Positions 1 through 6,861 of a stretch of 30,874 nucleotides of DNA are shown piece after piece (within the stretch, counting starts at the first letter, position 1; every line of letters starts with the position of its first letter). The DNA comes from a virus. The stretch is from IMG/VR virus record IMGVR_UViG_3300028666_000087, positions 1-30,874 of that record; one strand, written 5' to 3'. Below the pieces are notes generated by a model. It ran no database searches and was not told the origin of the DNA. It worked only from the letters and a program-made list of their open reading frames with translations. The translations under genes were made by a program, and so were the position numbers.

Positions 1-284
1 GTCAAATCAGTAAATTTACTAGTAAGAAATTTTTTACCATTTATTTCTGTTCCTTCAATAAAATTAACCCTTACTGCATTACTACTCTCACCAATATTAT
101 TTCCATTGCCTTCAGTTGTCAAAACAGTTCTAGCTTTTTTACTAGTACTTAATTCAACTGAGATTGTTAAATCTTCAAGTGGTACTGAAATATTGGAAAT
201 AGAACTCTGTCCATCAAAAGCATTTGGATCAACCAAGACTGTTTTATTTGAACGACATCCAATTCCATTATTATTATTGTCCAT
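1..284 (-). CDS. Hypothetical phage structural protein, N-terminal part (runs off left edge)
   Basis: A minus-strand frame opens with ATG at 284 and stays open for 94 codons to the edge of the window; an in-frame stop at 312-314 lies just upstream. The product starts MDNNNNGIGCRSNKTVLVDP and continues with alternating Ser/Thr- and Val/Ile-rich stretches, as in beta-rich structural proteins. It follows the gp53-like gene and tnpB in the same direction, so a baseplate role is likely from position, but I recognise no family. No Shine-Dalgarno is visible. The only plus-strand frame here (106-288) is its antisense shadow. Confidence 0.7.
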   Translation of the reverse strand, partial: MDNNNNGIGCRSNKTVLVDPNAFDGQSSISNISVPLEDLTISVELSTSKKARTVLTTEGNGNNIGESSNAVRVNFIEGTEINGKKFLTSKFTDL

Positions 285-329
285 ATAGTAATTTGTGATT
301 TTGTACTTCTGTTATATGATTCCGTATTT

Positions 330-450
330 TCATACATTTTTTTCCTAATTCATCAAAACAATTATGTTTCTCCAAAGGCTTAAATTTGGGTGAATCCAAC
401 CCTATTTTATTTCTATTATTCGTTTACCTTCATTTCTAATATTAATAGCA
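330..450 (-). ncRNA. Possible omega RNA / right end of the tnpB element
   Basis: TnpB nucleases use a guide RNA made from the 3' end of tnpB and the element end just after it. Here the sequence after the tnpB stop holds a small hairpin (388-402, GGGT/ACCC stem) and a conserved-looking stretch AAGCCTTTGGAGAAAC in the sense strand. I cannot fix the right end or the guide boundary from one copy. The coordinates are approximate and the call is inferred from the known layout of IS200/IS605 tnpB genes. Confidence 0.3.
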
Positions 451-1520
451 GCATTAAAATCTCTATCATGTGTTGTACCACATTTTTCACATTTCCATAT
501 TCTATCAGATAATTTTAGATTAGTATTTTTAATATTACAAACGTTACACAATTTAGATGATGGAAACCATTGATTTATTTCTATTATATCTCTATCGTAC
601 CAAATTGCTTTATATTTAAGTATCTGCTTAAATCTAAATAATGATAATTCTTGAATACTTTTTGCCAGATTATTATTTTTCATCATATTACTAATACTCA
701 ATGTTTCTATTACAATCACTTGATTTTCGTTCAGTAATGTATTTGAAATATTATGAAGGTAATTTTCTTTTATATTATTTAACCTATTATAAAATTTAGC
801 AAGTTTTATTCTAGCTTTTTCTCTGTTTTTTCCACCTTTATTTTTATTAGATATTTTATGATGTAGCTTTTTTAATTTCTTTTCATTATTTCGTCTAATT
901 TTAATGTTTTCATATTTTTTGCCATTACTATCAACGATAAAATCTTTAATACCTAGATCAATACCAATAACTTCATTAATATTTAATAAAGTTTTATCAT
1001 TTTCTCTATCTATAAGTATACTAAAATAAACTTCTCCACTTTTATTTTTTGTTAATGTACCTGATTTTATCAAAAATCTATTTTTGTTCAAAAAAATTTC
1101 ATCTTTTTTTGAACATTTAAAATGAATGTTTTTAAGTTGTCTAATTATATTTATTCGATTACCATATATTCCACCAATTGCATCAACTGGAAACCTACAT
1201 GTTTGATTACCATGTTTAGTTTTAAACTTTGGAAAACCACAACCATTTTTAAAAAATGATTTATATGCTGACTCTAGGTTAATTAGTGATTGTTGTAAAA
1301 CTTTAGAATGAGATTCTTTTAACCATTCATTCTCTAGTTTTAGATGAACTAATTTTTTACCTAATTCACTAAATGAAACTGTTTCTTTATTAGTGTTATA
1401 TTTCTCTATTTTATAAGCTAATAAATTATTATAAACAAATCGACATGAACCAACAAGTCTACTAATGTATTCTTCTTGTTCTTTTGATGGATACAATCTT
1501 ATTTTTATAGCTTTTAACAT
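402..1520 (-). CDS. tnpB: TnpB, RNA-guided nuclease of the IS200/IS605 (IS1341-type) family
   Basis: 372 aa, full length for TnpB. The N-terminal helix-turn-helix-like OrfB start (LYPSKEQE, GSCRFVYNNLLA) is followed by a RuvC-like domain with all three acidic residues: D188 in GIDLGIKDF, E272 in VIVIETL and D354 in HDRDFNAAINI. A zinc ribbon uses C325, C328, C344 and C347. Spacing is close to that of the active ISDra2 TnpB, so it is probably functional. TnpB cuts DNA beside a short TAM motif, guided by an RNA from its own 3' end, which favours retention or spread of the element. No TnpA transposase gene is present here. It lies between the gp53-like gene and the partial gene at the left edge, in the same orientation, and breaks neither. 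Confidence 0.95.
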   Translation of the reverse strand: MLKAIKIRLYPSKEQEEYISRLVGSCRFVYNNLLAYKIEKYNTNKETVSFSELGKKLVHLKLENEWLKESHSKVLQQSLINLESAYKSFFKNGCGFPKFKTKHGNQTCRFPVDAIGGIYGNRINIIRQLKNIHFKCSKKDEIFLNKNRFLIKSGTLTKNKSGEVYFSILIDRENDKTLLNINEVIGIDLGIKDFIVDSNGKKYENIKIRRNNEKKLKKLHHKISNKNKGGKNREKARIKLAKFYNRLNNIKENYLHNISNTLLNENQVIVIETLSISNMMKNNNLAKSIQELSLFRFKQILKYKAIWYDRDIIEINQWFPSSKLCNVCNIKNTNLKLSDRIWKCEKCGTTHDRDFNAAINIRNEGKRIIEIK

Positions 1521-1529
1521 AATATTAAA

Positions 1530-1566
1530 ATAGTATATAAATACTATACACTAATAAATATATCAA
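1530..1566 (-). mobile_element. Candidate left end of the tnpB element with TTGAT TAM
   Basis: Read in the tnpB sense, TTGAT (1566 to 1562) comes first; this is the TAM reported for ISDra2. It is followed by ATATTTATTA and then a perfect hairpin, ATAGTAT-TTAT-ATACTAT (1530-1547), placed as the subterminal hairpin of an IS200/IS605 left end would be. In the AT-rich setting both could be chance. The matching right end was not located. Confidence 0.35.
1552..1561 (-). promoter_or_regulatory. ATATTTATTA motif upstream of tnpB (candidate late promoter)
   Basis: Sense-strand ATATTTATTA, 34 bases before the tnpB ATG measured from the ATATTTA core. The same motif precedes most virion genes in this window. 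A host-type TAATTTTG box (1571 to 1564) overlaps it upstream, but it lacks a TTG 20 bp further up. Confidence 0.4.
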
Positions 1567-1595
1567 AATTATAGAAAAACTAAATAGTTTAAAAA

Positions 1596-1916
1596 TTATT
1601 GACCATATAATAATTTATGGTTAGTAATTTCAGAAATATACCTTGAAATAGCACTATCAAAAGGAAAGGGTATTCTTAATGATGTCATATCTGGTATATT
1701 GAATTCCAACCCACCAAATTCTGGATTAGCTAATAGAATGAGCCAACCACTATATGGGTTATTATAATATTGATTGCTTAGTTTGTCAAGTCTAGTCAAT
1801 CCTTTTTTATAGATTGCTTGTTTATCACCCGATAACTCTGGAATTGTTATTCCTGGAAGTGGTTTTATTTCCCCATTTTCCTTGAAAGTTTTATATCTAT
1901 CGAAATAGCTCGGCAT
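1596..1916 (-). CDS. Small baseplate wedge protein, T4 gp53-like
   Basis: 106 aa. The segment SNQYYNNPYSGWLILLANPEFGG (residues about 48-70), followed by a short loop and LRIPFPF, matches the pattern of gp53-like baseplate wedge proteins: Tyr-rich, N-P-x-x-W, hydrophobic, AN-P, then a closing RIP motif. In T4, gp53 joins wedges during baseplate assembly. The gene lies at the end of the tape measure and baseplate run, which fits. Its first 20 bases are overlapped by the 3' end of the HNH nuclease gene, probably because the nuclease inserted just in front of it. The call rests on a short motif, so it is tentative. Confidence 0.55.
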   Translation of the reverse strand: MPSYFDRYKTFKENGEIKPLPGITIPELSGDKQAIYKKGLTRLDKLSNQYYNNPYSGWLILLANPEFGGLEFNIPDMTSLRIPFPFDSAISRYISEITNHKLLYGQ

Positions 1917-2559
1917 TTTGTATGAAATTAATTCTTTTTGTTATTCTGTTTTTATAACTACATAATGGCTGTAAATTAGTATAATGATTCAATTTAATTA
2001 TATCATCATCTGTTTCAGCTGTTGAGAGTGGAATAATGTGGTCAATATCCCATGTCTTATTAGTTTCAAGTATGCCATCCTTTGGGTTACCATAATTACT
2101 CCAATTCATCCATGATTCAAATTTAGATTCTAAATGTTGTTTAAATTCATCTGTTGAACAACCTAGAATTTCAACACTTTTTTGGTTTTTCTTAATGCCT
2201 TTGTATTTTAATGAATTTTTAATTAATGTTCTTACATTTTCTTTCACTTTAAAATTAGGATTATTATCTCTTCGTTTTTTATTTCTAATATTTATTTTAT
2301 CTCTATTTATACTAGCATAATTTTTTTGATAATCTTTGTTTAATTCTAAAAATTTATTATAATCTTTTTTTAGTTTATCTAAGTTATTTTTTCTCCAAGT
2401 TTTATTTGTTTCTTTTGCTTTATTTTTGTCAATATTATATAATTTAGAACATGATTTACATTCATTTCTATACCCATCCTTTGATACCTTTCTGATATTA
2501 AAATTAGATATTTCTTTTTCTAAACCACATTTTTTACATGTTTTATAATAAGTAGCCAT
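1897..2559 (-). CDS. Free-standing HNH homing endonuclease
   Basis: 220 aa. The N-terminus has a CxxC...CxxC zinc-binding module (C8, C11, C34, C37). A basic coiled middle follows (residues 40-125), then an HNH core: D173-H174 in WDIDHIIPLS, H192 and N195 in LNHYTNLQPLC, and N204. The gene begins 2 bases after the stop of the 1310-aa gene and runs 20 bases into the gp53-like gene, so it was inserted without an intron between two virion genes. It shares the block ILGCSxxEFK, WMNW, WDIDH, NLQPLCS with the HNH protein at 11055-11651, making the two paralogous. Its last residues (NAELFR) come from reading into the neighbour's start. Confidence 0.88.
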   Translation of the reverse strand: MATYYKTCKKCGLEKEISNFNIRKVSKDGYRNECKSCSKLYNIDKNKAKETNKTWRKNNLDKLKKDYNKFLELNKDYQKNYASINRDKINIRNKKRRDNNPNFKVKENVRTLIKNSLKYKGIKKNQKSVEILGCSTDEFKQHLESKFESWMNWSNYGNPKDGILETNKTWDIDHIIPLSTAETDDDIIKLNHYTNLQPLCSYKNRITKRINFIQNAELFR

Positions 2560-2561
2560 GA

Positions 2562-5500
2562 TTATTGAGTATTAGTATAATTAAATGATATTGTCTTAGG
2601 TATAGAGCCAAATTTAGCTGTAATGAAATATTGTTTATCATCAATTAATCCTAATGCACCAACATTAAAATTTAAGTTCTGTGCTAAATCAACTTGATTA
2701 AGAGTACCAATACCAAGTTCATTATTTGTGATATTATCAGTAATATAAGCTCTAAAATCAGCTTCTTTTGATAATGATGTACTTCCATCAATTGTAAATC
2801 TCAAATTTATATCACCATTTACCATTCTTTCAGCTACAGCTAATGATATTCGATCAACATCGTTTTCGCTTGCACTAGGTGCCTGTGTCTGTGAACCCTC
2901 ACTAGATGTTGTATTGTCATTAGATGCAACTTGATCTTGTGATGGAGTATTATTTGCAATAGTATTGCTATCTGATAATTTGCCAAAAGCAAAAGCATTT
3001 ACATTACCATCATAATCATCATTGATCAGATTCTTGATTGAATATCCAGAGCCATTTGATTTTGCAATATAATCAGCTCTAGCATCATAAACATGTGTAT
3101 TTGCATAATAATTAAATGAAAGCGCATTTTGTAATTTATTTATCGGACCAGCAAGTGTTGATCCACCAATAAATTTAAATGAAATAGTTACATTAGCTAT
3201 CATTGGTTGAACACCAACGCCTTCTGGGTTAAGGTCCCAAACCAATGGTTCATAATCAATTGAAAGACTATCAATGATTATTTTTGTATTATAAAAATCT
3301 CCAATTCGTAATATACAAACTGGTGGTCTACCAAATGCTAGATTATTCGCACCTTGTGTTTCAAGTGTTGGTCCTTGTCTAGTACATTGTTGCAAGAAAG
3401 TAAGTCTTGAATTCAATCCTTCTGGTGTAGTAGAATGGAAAGCAGGGTGAAAGTATTTTATTTTTTCTCTGAATTTATCAAAGATAAAATTATCAGTTTG
3501 ATTTAATTTTTCAAAATAATCGCATTCACTATAAAATCTGTTTGTGATACTTGTATTTACAGTAATATTATTATTTGCTGGTGGGGTTACAGGGTCTGGT
3601 GTTATTTCACTAGCAGCTAATTGATTGTCGAAAATAAATTCGACATTTGTTCTTCTATCTGTCTTACATGAAATAGTATCAACTGGTCCATCAACAACAC
3701 AACTACTCTCGCTAGATGTTAATGCAATATTTGTTCTTGCTTTAATTCTTGAATTCTTATAATTATCATCCTTTCCAGAATATAAATTAGCTTTCAAATA
3801 TGTTACCATACTTTCAGTTCTACTATTAGCTAAAATTTCATTATAACTAGCATTACCTTGTGGACTAGCATATGAAGTAACATTAACAACACAGTGTGGA
3901 CACTTAGTATCTAAATATGTTGCTAGAGCTGAAATATATGCTGGATCAGTTATACCACTATAACTAGTTCCATCAATTGTTGTTGGATTTTTCCAACCAT
4001 TTAAACCATAATTTTCATTATCAGTCCAAGATGATTGACTTGTTACACCACCAACAAAAGAACCAATACTAAAACCAGATGTATAGACATCATAATCAAT
4101 TTTATCTGAAGGCGTTGAACCACTTAATCCACTTTCATATCCGTCAGAAAAAATAATATCCATATCAAATGAATCATTTGCATAATAAAAATCAAATGCA
4201 TCTGGTGGCGTTTCAGGAACTAGGGTTTTTGTTTGTGTCTGTGTTATATTTTTAGAAACAATTTCACTAATTTCAGATACGGTTAATTTATCAACAAATC
4301 TTTGTGATGGGTCTATACAACCAGCAAAGAATGAAGCAACATAATGATCATCAGGTCCATTGCTACCTTTAAATGAATTAACATAACTAGGATGATCAAC
4401 AATTATTTGAAAAGATAAATTTCCACCTCTTTCTGTATTGTTATATGTGTATACTGGCTCACCTCTACCAATAAAATTATTAGATTCCCAATTTGGTGTT
4501 GATGTTTCACTGAATTGAATGTTATAAGGAGGGAACCACATGATTCTACCTCTTTTTCCTGATATCAAATCTCCTGGACCTTGTTCACATGGTATTAAAT
4601 CATTAACCTTATCAAACCAAGCTAAATTTTCCAATGATAACATATATTTCTTAGGATCATCAACTGCATCAGTTGAATATGGGGATACTTTCACAAATCC
4701 ATTATCATCCAACACTGATTCACCATAAAATTGATGTCTGTATGGGTATACTTCATCTAAACCTTTATTTCTAACTAATTTAGATACTTGATCATATCTA
4801 TCTCTTGTTGTCCAACTTCTGCAATATGTTTCATCAGCTGTTTTAAATACAGAACCCCAGTGTCCATCCTCACTAAAACTGTTTTTAGACATCACTGCGC
4901 TACCTTTAGAGATTCCTAGACCAACTACTGCCGTTTGTATTTGACTGGCCTCAGAAACGCTCATATCGCCTTTAGCGGTCACTATATTCAACATTCCATT
5001 AGTGTTGAATAATAATTGAGTTTTTGCCAATAGAGTTTTTCTATCACCAACAAATGGTTGATAGTCTGGAATTGAATTTACATTACCACCTAGATTGGTT
5101 CCCCAAGAAAATGTTGGTGTTTTTATATTTGATTCACTAAAGCTTTCTAAAAATTGACTTGAGAAATCTTTAAAGCCATATTTATCAATCATTGCAGATC
5201 GATTATAACTTATTTCTGGTATTGGTCCTAATCCAGTTGTTATGAAGTTATAAATTATACCATCAGCATCACTGAAAGCATAGACATTTGGATTGATTGC
5301 TTTTTCACCTTTATTGTTCTTAAAACCTGGAGCGTATCCACTTCTAAAATGTGAAGTTTCTGGATTATCATGTACAGTTGTACCATTTATATTAGCAAAC
5401 ATATTGGCAATCAAAGCAGTTACTTGCCCTTTACCAGTATTTAAAATCATGCTATTTGCACGTTCAATATTTGAAGAATCACTTTCAGATAAAAAGATAG

Positions 5501-6494
5501 AGCCAGCATCATTCAAATAACTCTTAGGTAATGTAAATCCAAGTATTCTTGCTGTATAATCAGCTACTCGTCCACCATTACTTGAAGGAACAGTAATTTT
5601 ATAGTTTGGTCTGAATCCAGCAAGTGTACCATTTTTAACCAAGCTCAATAAATTATCTTGAACATTTAAAGACCCTAAAATATCTTGTTCAACATTGAAT
5701 GCAGCATTATTTGCCAATGCCAATGCTAATTGTTGACCACCTATTAATCCTAATTTTGTATCATTAATCAATCCTGTTGCTCCTAATACTCTACCAGCTA
5801 GACTTGCTCTAATATCAAAATTTGGTACAACACCACCTTGAGATACACCTAAGCCTTGACCATTTAAAATACTACCAATAACATTTGATGCTTGAATGCT
5901 TCCACTATCACCAATATTTAATGTACCATATGTATCTAGATATCCATTTATTTGTTGATTGAATCCTGGAGGTTGTAATGAAATCCAATCAGCTACGTCA
6001 ACTTGACTATCAGTTGATAAATATAAATTTCTTAGTGTTGCATCTTTTCTATAATTAGCAGTAACTGTTTTACCCATTAAACCATAATTGAAGACATCTT
6101 CATTTGAAGAAGTTGGATATGAATCAATACCTTGTGGAAATTGAGTATTCCCGAATGGACCTTGTGTTGTTGTAATATTATCAACAGTTAATAATGAAGG
6201 TGAATTTGGATCAGTATTCTTAAATCTATTTTGAAGAATGGCTGTATCATAACGTAATAACCCTTCTGTCTCCAATGGTAAACCAAATGGTATTGTATTT
6301 GCATTTGAGTTGATGGATGTATCTAATACTGGTTCACCAATTCTAGGACTACCATTTAATGAAGTTGATATGGTAGGATAAACTGGTAATAAATTCTTAT
6401 TTAAAAGAAAATCTCTAATACCATAAGAAACTGCAATATCGTTGATATTGTTCTTTGTACTTGGTGTTGGTGACGAAGTATTATAAAATGCCAT
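2562..6494 (-). CDS. Large baseplate/tail protein with embedded OmpA-like domain
   Basis: 1310 aa. The first 600 residues are unrecognised. Around 640-700 lie MWFPPYNIQF and GRGEPVYTYNNTERGGNLSF, a pattern seen in large tail and baseplate proteins of tailed phages. Residues about 770-955 look like an OmpA-type peptidoglycan-associated domain: FYYANDSFD opening strand, SYASPQG, YNEILANSRTESMVTYL helix with Arg, and closing strand RRTNVEFIF. The SYASPQG signature is close to the Bacteroidetes OmpA form GYASPEG. Near 1060-1120, VWDLNPEGVGVQPMIANV and QNALSFNYYAN form another phage structural block. A Ser/Asn/Gln linker and a beta-sandwich-like tail end the protein. It lies directly after the tape measure, the usual place for baseplate hub parts. 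The OmpA-like part may grip peptidoglycan during penetration; that is inference. Confidence 0.75.
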   Translation of the reverse strand: MAFYNTSSPTPSTKNNINDIAVSYGIRDFLLNKNLLPVYPTISTSLNGSPRIGEPVLDTSINSNANTIPFGLPLETEGLLRYDTAILQNRFKNTDPNSPSLLTVDNITTTQGPFGNTQFPQGIDSYPTSSNEDVFNYGLMGKTVTANYRKDATLRNLYLSTDSQVDVADWISLQPPGFNQQINGYLDTYGTLNIGDSGSIQASNVIGSILNGQGLGVSQGGVVPNFDIRASLAGRVLGATGLINDTKLGLIGGQQLALALANNAAFNVEQDILGSLNVQDNLLSLVKNGTLAGFRPNYKITVPSSNGGRVADYTARILGFTLPKSYLNDAGSIFLSESDSSNIERANSMILNTGKGQVTALIANMFANINGTTVHDNPETSHFRSGYAPGFKNNKGEKAINPNVYAFSDADGIIYNFITTGLGPIPEISYNRSAMIDKYGFKDFSSQFLESFSESNIKTPTFSWGTNLGGNVNSIPDYQPFVGDRKTLLAKTQLLFNTNGMLNIVTAKGDMSVSEASQIQTAVVGLGISKGSAVMSKNSFSEDGHWGSVFKTADETYCRSWTTRDRYDQVSKLVRNKGLDEVYPYRHQFYGESVLDDNGFVKVSPYSTDAVDDPKKYMLSLENLAWFDKVNDLIPCEQGPGDLISGKRGRIMWFPPYNIQFSETSTPNWESNNFIGRGEPVYTYNNTERGGNLSFQIIVDHPSYVNSFKGSNGPDDHYVASFFAGCIDPSQRFVDKLTVSEISEIVSKNITQTQTKTLVPETPPDAFDFYYANDSFDMDIIFSDGYESGLSGSTPSDKIDYDVYTSGFSIGSFVGGVTSQSSWTDNENYGLNGWKNPTTIDGTSYSGITDPAYISALATYLDTKCPHCVVNVTSYASPQGNASYNEILANSRTESMVTYLKANLYSGKDDNYKNSRIKARTNIALTSSESSCVVDGPVDTISCKTDRRTNVEFIFDNQLAASEITPDPVTPPANNNITVNTSITNRFYSECDYFEKLNQTDNFIFDKFREKIKYFHPAFHSTTPEGLNSRLTFLQQCTRQGPTLETQGANNLAFGRPPVCILRIGDFYNTKIIIDSLSIDYEPLVWDLNPEGVGVQPMIANVTISFKFIGGSTLAGPINKLQNALSFNYYANTHVYDARADYIAKSNGSGYSIKNLINDDYDGNVNAFAFGKLSDSNTIANNTPSQDQVASNDNTTSSEGSQTQAPSASENDVDRISLAVAERMVNGDINLRFTIDGSTSLSKEADFRAYITDNITNNELGIGTLNQVDLAQNLNFNVGALGLIDDKQYFITAKFGSIPKTISFNYTNTQ

Positions 6495-6506
6495 TATCTT
6501 ATTTAT

Positions 6507-6516
6507 TAATAAATAT
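6507..6516 (-). promoter_or_regulatory. ATATTTATTA motif upstream of the 1310-aa gene
   Basis: Sense-strand ATATTTATTA with 15 bases between the ATATTTA core and the ATG. It follows the hairpin and T-run at 6570-6650, giving the order hairpin, motif, gene that is also seen before the 383-aa and gp26-like genes. Confidence 0.45.
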
Positions 6517-6569
6517 TAAGATAATCAATTTTACTTAAAAATAAAGATCAAGTATTTTATATGAAAATA

Positions 6570-6776
6570 AGTTAAAAATAAAAAGAATCATATTCATCTG
6601 ATGCAGACCTTGAGATAAGCATTCTCAAGACTCAGAATAAATAGATTCTTTCTATAGTAAAGGGTTATTAAAGGTCTTATAAAGACATAATTTCTAGCAA
6701 AATTTAAATGGAATTATTTATAACTTTTATTATATTCTTATTTAAAACATTTATATTAGAAATAGATAATATTTTT
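6570..6776 (-). ncRNA. Candidate small RNA in the tape measure/baseplate gap
   Basis: The 367 bases between the tape measure gene and the 1310-aa gene hold no convincing protein gene. On the minus strand a host-type promoter (6813-6783) would start a transcript near 6776. About 125 bases later comes a long hairpin (6650-6583), then a T-rich run (6582-6570). The predicted RNA is about 200 nt. The longest reading frame inside is 16 codons, starting in the hairpin loop. Whether it acts in trans, regulates the downstream gene, or only ends transcription cannot be told from sequence. Confidence 0.45.
6583..6650 (-). terminator. Long hairpin followed by T-run (terminator or RNA structure)
   Basis: Minus strand, 68 bases: outer 7-bp stem AAGAATC/GATTCTT, then TATT/AATA, TCTGA/TCAGA, and an inner 7-bp stem CTTGAGA/TCTCAAG around a 7-base loop ATGCTTA. 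The sense strand then reads TTTTATTTTTAAC. The stem is AT-rich for a classical terminator but long. A second small hairpin GTCTT-ATA-AAGAC lies at 6674-6686. Confidence 0.55.
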
Positions 6777-6782
6777 ATAATG

Positions 6783-6813
6783 CAAAATTACGGTTTTTTA
6801 ACCACAATGTCAA
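6783..6813 (-). promoter_or_regulatory. Bacteroidetes-type promoter for the candidate small RNA
   Basis: TTG (6813-6811), 20 bp, then TAATTTTG (6790-6783), matching TTG...TAnnTTTG. Transcription would run into the hairpin at 6650-6583. Confidence 0.5.
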
Positions 6814-6861
6814 GTCATCTCTACAAATACTTTGTATCAAACTGATTATCAACCAAATAAT

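Noticed and set aside
106-288. Plus-strand 60-codon frame
   Set aside because: Antisense to the partial minus-strand gene that starts at 284 and continues off the window.
6583-6650. Possible tRNA: 68 bases with a 7-bp end stem and an inner stem with 7-base loop
   Set aside because: No D-arm GG, no TTC-type T arm, no CCA and extra inner pairings. It fits one long imperfect hairpin better.
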